Shown: one piece after another, positions 32,725 through 41,827 of the stretch
Layout: the number at the start of each line of letters is the position of its first letter
How positions within the stretch are numbered: position 1 is the first letter of the stretch
DNA from: Pontibacter liquoris
GTDB lineage: Bacteria; Bacteroidota; Bacteroidia; Cytophagales; Hymenobacteraceae
Direction of reading: 5' to 3'
Length of the DNA: 64,000 bases
Assembly: GCF_022758235.1 (NCBI RefSeq)
Contig: NZ_JALEBG010000001.1
Coordinates: 1,240,001 to 1,304,000 of the forward strand
Program-made: the position numbers and the translations under genes
The notes under the pieces: generated by a model
Databases searched by the model: none
What the model was told of the DNA's origin: nothing
Seen by the model: the letters and a program-made list of their open reading frames with translations, nothing else

Positions 32725-33962
32725 TTAGAACCTCCTTTCAGCGCCTCAACGGCATGTAAGCGTGACATTTTATAGGCCGGGTATACGCCCGAAATAAGAC
32801 CAAACACAAGGCAAAGCAACAACCCGGTGGCAAAAACCCGGAGGTTCAGACCTAAGGCTGCATATACAATAATGCCGCTGTCATTGATGAGCCATAGCAC
32901 GGCCGATGACAGCACAAAGCCCAGTAAGCCACCCAGCAGGGTCAGGAAGATATTCTCGATAATAAACTGCCCAATAATGGTTTTGGAAGTGGCTCCGAAC
33001 GCTTTGCGCACACCAATTTCAGAAGATCGCTCCATGATGCGGCTGATGTTGATATTGACCAGGTTGATAGTAGGCAGCAGCATGAAAAGGAATGCCAGGC
33101 CCGCCAATATGGTGTACAGGATGCCCAGGCCGGGTTCTTGCCCTTTACCCAAAAGCGTGCGGGCAAAGCTCTCAAGAAAGGTATCGGGGAAGGAGAAAAG
33201 CCTGGTTTCTTTATTTGGTTGCTGGCGTTCTAACACCTGCATCATCGCCGCATACTCTGCCTTTATTTTAGGTATGTCTCCCGGCTGCCGGGCCTTAATG
33301 GTCGCAAAGTAGGTGCCACGAAGCCCGGGTTTATTAAAATCCTGGCTTTTTAGCGTAACAGGTACCCACACGTCGGCATAAGACTGCACGCGCAGCACGG
33401 GCACGTTCTCTACCACACCTACCACTTTATACTTTACCTGGTCTACAACAATGTCCTGCCCAAGGGCGGGTGCATCTCCGAAATACTGTTGCCGGGTATG
33501 CTCGTTGATCACCGCCACACGATTGGCGTTTTTAACATCCTGCTGCGTGAAAGCATTTCCCTCCAGGAAGTGAAAATCCAGGATATCCCAGAACGCACGG
33601 TCGGTATACTTGATATCGAGCGCCAGCTTGCGGTTGTTGATATAGCTATTCACTTGAAAAAACATGGAGTTAACCGATATCATTTCAGGCGTCTTGAGGG
33701 GGCGTATGTTGCGGTCGTAGAAATAATAGCTGATTGGTCCGCTGCTGGTATATCCTTCCTTTCCCTGCTCGCGCATCATATTCACAAAAAGGATGCGGTC
33801 TGTTTCACGTTCCGGCATCTGGGGTCCGAAGGCATGGTCAAAAAGGGAGGTGGCCACCACCAGCACCATAAGCGTAAAGCTGATGCCGAAGAGGCTGATG
33901 AAGGTAAAGAACTTGCGCCGCAAGAGCACCTTCCAGGCTACTTTAAGGTAATTTTTCAGCAT
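32721..33962 (-). CDS. ABC transporter permease, MacB/FtsX type (first subunit)
   Basis: 413 residues with the same fold as its neighbour: a first helix (FFTFISLFGISFTLMVLVVATSLF), a large outer domain (about 45-275), and a C-terminal FtsX core of three helices including the coupling segment ERSSEIGVRKAFGATSK. It exports or extrudes substrates using force from the cytoplasmic ATPase, as in MacB-type mechanotransmission. It begins two bases after the ATPase stop (ATPase gene ends at 33965) and its last codon overlaps the next permease by 4 bases. Together with HlyD and TolC it forms a tripartite efflux complex. Confidence 0.92.
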   Translation of the reverse strand: MLKNYLKVAWKVLLRRKFFTFISLFGISFTLMVLVVATSLFDHAFGPQMPERETDRILFVNMMREQGKEGYTSSGPISYYFYDRNIRPLKTPEMISVNSMFFQVNSYINNRKLALDIKYTDRAFWDILDFHFLEGNAFTQQDVKNANRVAVINEHTRQQYFGDAPALGQDIVVDQVKYKVVGVVENVPVLRVQSYADVWVPVTLKSQDFNKPGLRGTYFATIKARQPGDIPKIKAEYAAMMQVLERQQPNKETRLFSFPDTFLESFARTLLGKGQEPGLGILYTILAGLAFLFMLLPTINLVNINISRIMERSSEIGVRKAFGATSKTIIGQFIIENIFLTLLGGLLGFVLSSAVLWLINDSGIIVYAALGLNLRVFATGLLLCLVFGLISGVYPAYKMSRLHAVEALKGGSK

Positions 33963-33964
33963 GG

Positions 33965-34663
33965 CTATACTTTCTGAAAGTCGTACAATCTCGCGTCGGA
34001 TACCTGCTGACCGTCAAAGAAACGCACCAGACGCTCTGTTTTCTGCGCCATATTTTCGTCGTGCGTTACCATCACAATGGTAGTGCCGTCCTGGCGGTTC
34101 AGGTCCAGCAGGATGTTCATAATCTCTTCCCCCATAACTGAGTCCAGGTTACCGGTCGGTTCGTCGGCAAGTATAATCTCAGGTTGGCCTACCAGGGCCC
34201 GGGCAATGGCCACGCGCTGGCGCTGGCCACCTGATAACTGACTGGGGTAATGCTTGGTGCGGGTGCTGAGTCCCACTTTCTCCAGGGCTGTTTTGGCGCG
34301 TTTGCTGCGCTCGGAGGCCGACACGCTGCTGCGGTAAAGCAGGGGCAGCTCTACATTATCGACTACGCTCAGGTCATTTACCAGGTGGTAGCTTTGGAAA
34401 ACAAACCCGATCTTTTCGTTGCGGATATGGGCCAGCGCTTTGTCTTTGTAGCTTTGGATCGGCTGGCCGTCAATTTCGACAAGCCCGGTGGTGGGCACGT
34501 CCAGCAGGCCCATGATGTTAAGCAGCGTCGATTTTCCGCAGCCGGAGGGACCCATGATCGAGAGGAATTCCCCTTTCGGAACCATCAGGTTCACGTTTTG
34601 CAGGGCCACCGTCTCGATGGATTTGGTCTGATAGACCTTTTCGATGTTAGATAGCGTGATCAT
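33965..34663 (-). CDS. ABC transporter ATP-binding protein, LolD/MacB type
   Basis: 232 residues with all ABC motifs: Walker A GPSGCGKST, Q-loop region VFQSYHLV, signature LSGGQRQRVA, Walker B IILADEPTGNLD and the H-loop VTHDE. The NPKGEF-like start LQNVNLMVPKGEFLS and the size fit the LolD/MacB/FtsE group. It energises the two downstream permeases. The stop codon is embedded in a heptamer (AAA GTA TAG) and the permease ATG follows directly. Third from last in the operon order HlyD, TolC, small protein, ATPase, permease, permease. Confidence 0.95.
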   Translation of the reverse strand: MITLSNIEKVYQTKSIETVALQNVNLMVPKGEFLSIMGPSGCGKSTLLNIMGLLDVPTTGLVEIDGQPIQSYKDKALAHIRNEKIGFVFQSYHLVNDLSVVDNVELPLLYRSSVSASERSKRAKTALEKVGLSTRTKHYPSQLSGGQRQRVAIARALVGQPEIILADEPTGNLDSVMGEEIMNILLDLNRQDGTTIVMVTHDENMAQKTERLVRFFDGQQVSDARLYDFQKV

Positions 34664-34711
34664 AGTTTTAAGTATAATTTTATCTTTTCGTTTCTTTTAA
34701 GGAGGTACAGC

Positions 34712-35095
34712 TTACTTGATCTTCTTGAATTTCAGGCCGCCCTGCATATTGACAAACAGGTATTGCACCTGGCCCTTCTCTTCCAGAAACTCAGCTTCAG
34801 TTTCAGGGCCTTTGATGCGGAACTTGTTGCCTGAAACCTGTACGAACTCAGTCTTTTCAGCATCGCCGGGTGCTAATCCGTACAGCCGGCCGTCTTCCAC
34901 TGAAATGGTGATGGCAAACTGCTCATTTAACGCATATACCCCGGCAAATCTTTGCAGCTCTTCCTCACCTACTGCGGTGGCTGTTCGTTGCGGGTGCGCT
35001 ATCGCCCTAGTTAATTTTGTAGAGATAGGTCGTACGGAGTTCGCTGCAAACAGCGTAACTGGGCAGAGCAGGAGCATTATACATAACTTTTTCAT
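34712..35095 (-). CDS. Small secreted protein with DUF3471-like domain
   Basis: 127 residues with a signal peptide (MKKLCIMLLLCPVTLFA). After a polar linker comes a domain VGEEELQRFAGVYALNEQFAITISVEDGRLYGLAPGD, followed by FRIKGPETEAEFLEEKGQVQYLFVNMQGGLKFKKI, the pattern of the small beta-barrel DUF3471-type lobe found at the C-terminus of some beta-lactamase-like enzymes. Here it stands alone, between the TolC and ABC-ATPase genes, so a periplasmic accessory role in the efflux complex or as a stand-alone binding module is possible. Spacing to both neighbours is under 50 bases. Confidence 0.72.
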   Translation of the reverse strand: MKKLCIMLLLCPVTLFAANSVRPISTKLTRAIAHPQRTATAVGEEELQRFAGVYALNEQFAITISVEDGRLYGLAPGDAEKTEFVQVSGNKFRIKGPETEAEFLEEKGQVQYLFVNMQGGLKFKKIK

Positions 35096-35140
35096 AGTGA
35101 TAGGTTTAGTGATGAATGGATTCAGGAAGTATAGCTGGCT

Positions 35141-36619
35141 TTATTCTCCGTCAGATGGGTTGACCAAAGGCCTTTGTTTTTCAAAATCATAAAGCGTGAG
35201 TTGGCGCAGGTTGTAGTGGGCGGTCCAGTACTCGCTGAGCGCAGCGATATAGGCTCTGCGCGCCTGGTCTTTCTCAGCCAGGGCAATGTTCAGATCCGTG
35301 ATGCTGATGCGACCGATCACAAAGGTGTTTTTCGCGATTTCGTAACGTTGCTGCGCAATGTCGTCTGCTTCGGAGGTGGTTTTGATCCGGCTTTTGAGCG
35401 TGTTGTACTGGTTCACCTGCGTGAGGACCTGCTGCTCAAAGTTGGCTTCCTCCTGGCTCAGGGTGTATTGCACCAGCTGCTGATTCAGCTCGGCTACTTT
35501 CGAGATGGAACGTTGCCGGCCCCAGTCCAGCACCGGCATGCTGAAACCCAGGCGCACACCCTGTTGGTTATCAGGGCGGCTGTAAATATCGGTCCAGTTG
35601 GCCCCGCGATTGGTGAGGCCAAAGGTGGCGTACAGGTTTGCATTCAGGCCGTTATCGCCTTTGGCTTTGGCTACCTGGCTCTCCGCTTCGAGCAGCCGGC
35701 GCTGGAAGTTTATACTTTCCTTACGGTTTTTATGGGCTTCCTCCAGGGCCACCTTTGCAGCTACGGTTGTGGCAGGAATGACCTGCGGCACGTTTAGCTG
35801 CAGTTGTGTGCTGTCCTCCATACCTACATAGGTCTTCAGGGCAAGGCTGGCAGTTTGTGCGTCGAGCGTAGCCTGCGCCAGGGCCAGATCGGAATTTAAA
35901 ACAGCCAGGCGCAGCTGCAATAGATCATTTTTAGAGAGCCGGCCCAAGCTATACTTCTCCTGCGCTATCTGGTAAAGTGTGTCGTTGTTTGCCAGGTTTT
36001 TGGCCGCTATGTCCTGGTTAACCTGTGCCAGTAGCAGGTCGAAGTATAATTTAGTTGCTTCCACGGCTATTTTCTCGCGCTCTTCCAGGTACTTTCGCTG
36101 CGATTCCGCATACTTGAGCGGCTCGATTTTCTGGGCCCACGCCAGATTGTTGTAAGCAAACAGCGGCTGCTTTAGCCCGATAATGGCCGGGTTGCCATTG
36201 TAGCGGGTCTGGTTCCGGTCAAAATCATCGAAGCGCTGCATCAACGAAGTCACGAAAATACTGCCCCCGGTGGGGCCGATGGCCTGGCTCAGCGTCAGGC
36301 CCAGCTCCGCATTATTGTTGGATACCGGGCGAAATTCCAGGGTGCCATCCGGCTGGGTAACGGGCAAAATAGAACGGCTGAAATCAGGCAGTACGCCTTC
36401 CAGGCTCAGTTGTGGCTTGTAGTCGGATTTGTAGCTGCGCCACTGCCAGTAGCTGGTCTCGCGGCTGGTCTGTACCTGCTTTGCTACCGCCGACTGCTCC
36501 TGTGCCAGCCTGATGACCTCTTGCAGGTGCAGTTGGCGGCCAGCCGGTTGGGCAACACTCCGCAGGCTAAGCAGCGGCAGCATGGCACACAACAAACAAA
36601 AGAGGTAATGCTTTTTCAT
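35141..36619 (-). CDS. TolC family outer-membrane efflux protein
   Basis: 492 residues: signal peptide ending SVAQ, then two homologous halves of long helices and short strands with the OEP pattern (LHLQEVIRLAQEQSAVAKQVQTSRET, later YFDLLLAQVNQDIAAKNLANNDTLY, DLLQLRLAVLNSDLALAQATL). Two OEP domains and the usual 450-500 residue length are present. It trimerises in the outer membrane as the exit duct. Gene order with HlyD upstream and ABC genes downstream defines a tripartite MacAB-TolC-like system. Confidence 0.94.
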   Translation of the reverse strand: MKKHYLFCLLCAMLPLLSLRSVAQPAGRQLHLQEVIRLAQEQSAVAKQVQTSRETSYWQWRSYKSDYKPQLSLEGVLPDFSRSILPVTQPDGTLEFRPVSNNNAELGLTLSQAIGPTGGSIFVTSLMQRFDDFDRNQTRYNGNPAIIGLKQPLFAYNNLAWAQKIEPLKYAESQRKYLEEREKIAVEATKLYFDLLLAQVNQDIAAKNLANNDTLYQIAQEKYSLGRLSKNDLLQLRLAVLNSDLALAQATLDAQTASLALKTYVGMEDSTQLQLNVPQVIPATTVAAKVALEEAHKNRKESINFQRRLLEAESQVAKAKGDNGLNANLYATFGLTNRGANWTDIYSRPDNQQGVRLGFSMPVLDWGRQRSISKVAELNQQLVQYTLSQEEANFEQQVLTQVNQYNTLKSRIKTTSEADDIAQQRYEIAKNTFVIGRISITDLNIALAEKDQARRAYIAALSEYWTAHYNLRQLTLYDFEKQRPLVNPSDGE

Positions 36620-36748
36620 GGTTTTATATTTTTGACTTCGGACGCTTGATGTAAGACTTTAGACTTTCTATTCCTTAGGTTGCCTGGGGTATGTATGTAG
36701 TATGCGCCTGGAATCGTGTGCCTTTTGTACTATATCTGGTGTCCTGTA

Positions 36749-37996
36749 TTATTCCTTTAAGCTCACTTTCGGGGTATTCAGGTAATCCTTCATGTCAGAG
36801 ATCACCACCTCGTCGCCGGGCTGCACGCCGTTCTCCAGCTCCACAAAATCGGTGTTGCTCACGCCGGCCCGGGCCGGCACCCGCACCAGTTCATCGCCCC
36901 GGACCACAAACACCTTGTCGTTCACGTTGCCGCTAAAGTATGGGCCATTCTTCACGCGCAGGGTGTTGGGTTTGGTGGCGGTAGTCACAAACACATCCAC
37001 ACGCAGGCTGGGGCGCAGCAGCTTGTTGTTATTTTCGTTCAGGGCTACATAAAAGGTCACCGTACCGTTGCTGACCGTGGGGTCCACCGTGGCGATGGTG
37101 CCAGGCAGATCGGTGTTGTTGATCCGCACGGTCACCGGTCCGCCGGCGCGCAGCTGCTCGGCAAACGCATCCGACATGGTGGCCTGCACTTTGTAGCTGC
37201 TCAGGTCGGCAAGCCGGGCAATCACGTCGCCGGCATTCACAGTAGAACCTATTTCGTTTTTGACCCAGGTTACCACACCGGGGCGGGAAGCCCGCACTTC
37301 GGCTTGCTGCATTTTGCGCTCCAATTCTTCAATGGAGCGGCTCTGAATGGCCATGGTAAAGCCCAGTTCCTGTTCATCGGCTTTCAGCAGCTGACGCTCC
37401 GTGATCATGTCCTGTTCGATCTCGGCCAGTTGCTGCTGGGCTATCTTCAGCGTCAGTTCCGCCTGTTTGACCCGCTCCAGGGTGCCGCCGCCTATTTTTA
37501 AGAGGTATTGCTCGTCCTCTAATTGGGCCTGCAGGCTTTTCACGTTCATGCGCTTAATAGCGAGCTCAGAGTTGAGGGTGTTAAGTTTTTTCTGGAGTTG
37601 CAGGCGCAGCTGCACGCGCTTATGCTGGTTGAGCTGTTCCTCGTCTTTCAGCTTCTCGTAGGCCAGTTGAGTAAAGGCTTTGTCGAGGAGCAGGATCTGG
37701 TCACCGGGTTGCACCTTGTCGCCTGTAGTATGCACCACCTGCTCGATGCGTGCCTGAATAGGGCTGGTCACTGCCAATTCGTGCTCGGGCACAACCAGGC
37801 CGCTGGCGGTCAGGGTCGCCTCCACAGGCCCTTTCTCCACGATAGCGGTGCGTAGATCGGCGCGGCGCAGGCTGGGAGTTAACAAGCTCCTGAAACCAAA
37901 TACCGCGGCAGCCACCACCACCAGGGCTATACTTACCTGCCAGAGGCGTTTCTGTTTCCGGGCTTGTTTGGTTGAGAGTGAAAGTTCGCGGTCCAT
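36749..37996 (-). CDS. HlyD family periplasmic adaptor subunit
   Basis: 415 residues: a short cytoplasmic N-terminus, a membrane helix (about 20-38, VSIALVVVAAAVFGFRSLL), a lipoyl-like half-motif (VKGPVEATLTASGLVVPEHE and later RASRPGVVTWVKNEIG), a long alpha-helical hairpin (about 100-215), then beta-barrel and membrane-proximal domains. It bridges the ABC permeases and TolC. The first gene of the operon; about 260 bases upstream lie toward the decayed hydrolase and should contain the promoter, but I found no convincing TAnnTTTG or sigma-54 -24/-12 site. Confidence 0.92.
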   Translation of the reverse strand: MDRELSLSTKQARKQKRLWQVSIALVVVAAAVFGFRSLLTPSLRRADLRTAIVEKGPVEATLTASGLVVPEHELAVTSPIQARIEQVVHTTGDKVQPGDQILLLDKAFTQLAYEKLKDEEQLNQHKRVQLRLQLQKKLNTLNSELAIKRMNVKSLQAQLEDEQYLLKIGGGTLERVKQAELTLKIAQQQLAEIEQDMITERQLLKADEQELGFTMAIQSRSIEELERKMQQAEVRASRPGVVTWVKNEIGSTVNAGDVIARLADLSSYKVQATMSDAFAEQLRAGGPVTVRINNTDLPGTIATVDPTVSNGTVTFYVALNENNNKLLRPSLRVDVFVTTATKPNTLRVKNGPYFSGNVNDKVFVVRGDELVRVPARAGVSNTDFVELENGVQPGDEVVISDMKDYLNTPKVSLKE

Positions 37997-38263
37997 TGTC
38001 TTATTTTATTACTTACTCAGAGCTATATAGCCAAAAGGAATGCCATAAATACAAACGCCTGAAAATCAGTAAGATAAAACTAAAAGTGTGGGTTTTATAC
38101 TTCCTGCAGGTGTTCAATACTGAACAGTATGTGCGGTTTTATAAGCAGGTAATCTTCACAGTTTCAGGGCAAAGGAAGTATAAAAGCAAGCCGGCTTGCG
38201 GGCACTTTGTACTAACATGATTTTATTGGGAAGCTGAATATTTATACTTCACCTAACTTCTGC

Positions 38264-39191
38264 ATGATGTACCGGAAACTTACTTTGCTGATTGTGTTTG
38301 CGCTTATACTGATAGGACAGGTGGCGGCACAAAGTCCCATACTAGGAATGTCTATAACCGCAAGACCACCTCGCTCAGTGGCCCCAAGCAGCTCCTGCTG
38401 AACTAGGCCAAAGAACTGGGCTGCAATTATGTGCGGCTGGCACACTACCCGCACAACGACCACCTGGCGCCGCTGGCCGATAAAATGGGCATAATGATGT
38501 GAGAGGAAAACCCCGTGTACTAGACGATCCATTGGGAAAACGACAGCACCTATCGCACCGCCGAGAGGCAACAGACGGAGTTGATTACCCGGGGTAAGAA
38601 CCGCTCATCGGTGATCACCTGGTCGATGGCCAACGAAACACCGATGAAGCCGGAACGAAACGTTTATATCCGTAAGCTCACTGCTCGCATGCGTAGCCTG
38701 GACCCAACGCGCCCGGTGTCCACTGCCCTGGAGCAGCATGGCCTGCCCAACAGCAACACGCATACTATCGGCGATCCGCTGATAGTATGCGTGGATACCC
38801 TGAGCTTTAACCAGTACATCGGTTGGTACGACGGCACGCCTGACAAGCTAAAGAATGTAAGCCGGAAGATATCCCGGAATAAGCCGGTAATGGAATCCAG
38901 ATTTGGTGCCGGCGCGCTGCAGGGCAAGCACGGCGACAAGCTGGAACGCTTTACCGAAGAATAGCAGGCCTATCTGTATGAAGAAACGTTGAAGATACAG
39001 CTCAAAATACAGCAGCTCCGCGGTATGACGCCCTGGATCCTGGTGGACTTCCGTTCGCCGCGCCCGCCATTTGCTGACATTTAGGAAGGAAGGAACCGCA
39101 AAGGCCTTATTTCCCCGCAGGGCGAAAAGGGAAAGCCTTTTTTGTACTGCAGGATTTCTACAATACTTATACCCTGAAGGAGCGCAAGTAA
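38264..39191 (+). pseudogene. Decayed glycoside hydrolase family 2 gene (beta-galactosidase/glucuronidase-like)
   Basis: A signal peptide (MMYRKLTLLIVFALIL, ending VAAQ) is joined, out of frame, to the middle of a GH2 catalytic domain. Recognisable blocks: [30 protein letters not shown] (acid/base Glu), VSTALEQHG, and a final FYNTYTLKERK. At least five in-frame stops interrupt it: after LLLN, in place of Trp before EENPVY, after PVY, after FTEE, and after FADI. The nucleophile Glu of the usual SEFGA motif is Arg here (ESRFGAG). One base is missing in the T run near 39140. The N-terminal sugar-binding domains are deleted. No intact GH2 or PUL partner is nearby. Confidence 0.82.
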
Positions 39192-39284
39192 AGTATAACA
39201 GGCTTACGTGACCGGTAATCCGGCTTGTACTTATACTTCCGTTATGGGAGTATAAGTATAAGGGCCCAAGTCGTGCCAGCCTGC

Positions 39285-40730
39285 TTATTTTGCTGTTTTT
39301 GCTTTCTGAGCGAAGCCGGTGCGGGTCATTTCGCCCCAGCTTTTCTTGCCGGTAAACAAATCGTAGTTTCCTTTGATAGCAGACCAGACCGTCACCGGAT
39401 GATAGAAGAATGGTTCGAATAAAGCTGTAATGACTAGTTTAAGCATGTGGCCCGGCCGTTTATATTGCTGGTACGATCGCTCCTCAAACAGAATAGCGAA
39501 CACCGAGAACATCAGCGCAAACGAATACACCAGCCCCAGAAAGGAAAAGAAATAGGCCCAGTTGGCATAGCCTAGTATAGCCAGGCAGAGAAAGCAGACC
39601 ATCCCGACAAACTCGATGATCGGCGCCAGCCATTCGAACAGAACCCACAACGGAATGCTGAGTAAGCCCAGGATGCCGTACTTTCTGTTGAAGATCATTT
39701 TACGGTGCAGCCACAGGGTTTCGGCAGTCCCTCTGGTCCAACGGTTCCGTTGCCGCTTCAAAATATCCCAGCTTTGGGGCGCTTCTGTCCAGCAAAGTGG
39801 GTCGGGGATAAAGGCAACTTTACAGGGTGTTTTCGCTTCATACATCATCCGGCGCATGCGCACGAGCAGCTCCATATCTTCGCCCACGGTGTTGTGATTG
39901 TAGCCGCCAGCCCGGATCACGGTTTCTTTGTCGAACATCCCGAAGGCGCCCGAGATCAGCAACAGCCCATCGAGGTGGGCCCAGGCCATTCGGCCCATTA
40001 AAAAAGCCCGGAAATACTCCAGTACCTGCACTCGTGCAATAAATTTATCGGGCACCCGGATGTGGATCAGGCGGCCATCTTCCACCACGCAGGAGTTAGC
40101 AATACGAATTACGCCGCCGGTCGCGATCACTTTGCGCTCTTCCTCCATAAATGGTTTAACCAGTTTGAGCAGCGCATCCGATTCCAGCACGCAATCCACA
40201 TCAATGCAGGCAATCAGTTTATTTGATGCAATGTTGATCCCTACATTCAGCGCATCGGCTTTGCCACCATTTACCTTATCTACCACAACGAGTTTATGAT
40301 AGGCCGGATTACGGGCTTTGTAAACGCCCCGGACAGCCTTTGTCGGAATGACTTCGTTTACGGCAAAGTCGAGCTTCTCCAGTTCATACGCTTCGATGAG
40401 CAGCGCCAGGGTGTTGTCTTTGCTGCCGTCGTTCACGATGATCACCTCGCAATTGTTATAATGCAGGGTAAGCAACGAACGCACATTGTCCACGATCGTC
40501 AGCGACTCGTTGTAGGCAGGAGCAATAAGGGTAACCGATGGGGCAAATGGAGAGGACAGGATAGCACGGTAGTCTACAAAGCTGTTCTTCTTTTTGTAGC
40601 GGGCCATGGCCCAGGCCGAAATCCCGGAAAGCACCACGTAGCTCAGGCAGATGCCGATGGCGTACACAAGTATAAAGTAATGCAAGAATCGGGCTGTATC
40701 GGCGATAAAGTAACTCAGGAGATCATTCAT
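39285..40730 (-). CDS. Glycosyltransferase family 2, membrane-bound (processive type)
   Basis: 481 residues. One or two N-terminal membrane helices (about 13-38) precede a GT2 catalytic domain: VNDGSKDNT, DKVNGGKADALN, the metal-binding DVD of CIDVDCVLES, SGAFGMFD, the acceptor base in TVGEDMEL and the product-binding QRNRWTRG. Three or four C-terminal helices follow. This is the plan of PgaC/cellulose-synthase-like polymerising enzymes. It is the last gene of a four-gene coupled operon (overlap of 4 bases with the HEAT gene) whose other members are a receiver protein and a YaiO-like barrel, which together suggests synthesis and export of an extracellular polysaccharide. Confidence 0.92.
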   Translation of the reverse strand: MNDLLSYFIADTARFLHYFILVYAIGICLSYVVLSGISAWAMARYKKKNSFVDYRAILSSPFAPSVTLIAPAYNESLTIVDNVRSLLTLHYNNCEVIIVNDGSKDNTLALLIEAYELEKLDFAVNEVIPTKAVRGVYKARNPAYHKLVVVDKVNGGKADALNVGINIASNKLIACIDVDCVLESDALLKLVKPFMEEERKVIATGGVIRIANSCVVEDGRLIHIRVPDKFIARVQVLEYFRAFLMGRMAWAHLDGLLLISGAFGMFDKETVIRAGGYNHNTVGEDMELLVRMRRMMYEAKTPCKVAFIPDPLCWTEAPQSWDILKRQRNRWTRGTAETLWLHRKMIFNRKYGILGLLSIPLWVLFEWLAPIIEFVGMVCFLCLAILGYANWAYFFSFLGLVYSFALMFSVFAILFEERSYQQYKRPGHMLKLVITALFEPFFYHPVTVWSAIKGNYDLFTGKKSWGEMTRTGFAQKAKTAK

Positions 40731-41827
40731 ATTCTGCTGTCTAGCGCGCAGGCTGCAATGGGCTGCAAGGCATGCTGCAAATTGTTTTTAATCGCCTGGA
40801 TCAGGGCTTCGCCGGGAGCGCCGCTCTGGGCCAGGGCACGCGCTGCGATCAGCTGCACGCGCATATCGGTGTCTTGCAGCTGTTGCTGGTAAAAGGCAAG
40901 GTGCTCGTCGCCGCCGATCAGGGGGAGCGTTTTCAGGATCTCGAGCCGGACATCCACCGTTTCATTTTCATAGAGCTGCAGCAGCTTTTCTGAGGCTTCA
41001 AAGGATTCCAGGTTGCGCAAGGCAATTACGGCTTCTTTGCGGACCATCGGGCTGGGATGGTTCAGCAACGTAAGCAACGCCCCAAGCGCCTCGTGCTGGT
41101 TATACTGCACGATCATGCGGATAGAGAACAGCACAACCGATTCCTGGTCTTTCTGCAACCATTGTTTAAAGGAGGGAGGGTGCACGGCATGAGCCTTCTG
41201 GGCGGCACGGGCCAGCTGCAGCTGTTGCCATTCCGTAAGTGGCTCTTCCAGCTCATCCAGAAACGAAAAGGGGGCTTTGTGCTGCAGGTACACCAGCGCC
41301 ACCAGGGCCTGGGACCGCAAAACCGGGTTAGGGTGGTTGATGAAGGCGCGGATGAGTTCCGCATCCTGCGTCATGCCCATTTCGGCAAGCTCACAAATGC
41401 CTTTGGCTATAACGGACCACGACCTGGCATACAGCTTTTGCTTGGAATAGGGGTGAAGCCCCAAGTCTTTGTAGAGCGTGCGCAGCCTGTCTGCTGACTC
41501 CCCGATCAGGTTCTTCTGCAGGCTGATCAGGTTTTCCAGGAAAATGGGGCAGTAGAAGGAGTTGAGAATATACTTGCGCCGGAAGCTTTCCAGTTGCGCC
41601 GGGCTCACTTCTTCTGCATTGAAGAGGTAGGAGGTAATGAACTGCTGGGCTTTCTTGTCCATCCATCGACTTTTTCGCTGCCGCACGCCATCCCGTAACC
41701 TGCTGATGAGAATGAACAGGAAGAGGAGAAGCGCCGTGCCGGTAAAAAACAGCACCAGTAGCAGGTTCGCCTCGATCAGATCAGGCATTATGGAAAGCAC
41801 GACAGGCATGTTGCGTTCTGTAGCCAT
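40727..41827 (-). CDS. HEAT-repeat membrane-anchored protein
   Basis: 366 residues with an N-terminal membrane helix (about 20-40, LLLVLFFTGTALLLFLFILI), a basic linker, then alpha-helical HEAT-like repeats: AFINHPNPVLRSQALVALVYLQ, LLNHPSPMVRKEAVIALRNLE, TVDVRLEILKTLPLIG and TDMRVQLIAARALAQ. HEAT arrays are protein-binding scaffolds. It starts in a one-base overlap with the YaiO gene (TAATG) and overlaps the GT2 gene by 4 bases. In this context it could hold the synthase and the outer-membrane barrel together across the periplasm or regulate the synthase. No enzyme motif. Confidence 0.87.
   Translation of the reverse strand: MATERNMPVVLSIMPDLIEANLLLVLFFTGTALLLFLFILISRLRDGVRQRKSRWMDKKAQQFITSYLFNAEEVSPAQLESFRRKYILNSFYCPIFLENLISLQKNLIGESADRLRTLYKDLGLHPYSKQKLYARSWSVIAKGICELAEMGMTQDAELIRAFINHPNPVLRSQALVALVYLQHKAPFSFLDELEEPLTEWQQLQLARAAQKAHAVHPPSFKQWLQKDQESVVLFSIRMIVQYNQHEALGALLTLLNHPSPMVRKEAVIALRNLESFEASEKLLQLYENETVDVRLEILKTLPLIGGDEHLAFYQQQLQDTDMRVQLIAARALAQSGAPGEALIQAIKNNLQHALQPIAACALDSRI

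Noticed and set aside
38000..38263. Sigma-54 -24/-12 site before the HlyD gene
   Set aside because: The best candidate (near 38190-38210, minus strand) lacks the GG at the required 10-base distance from GC, so a sigma-54 promoter is not claimed.
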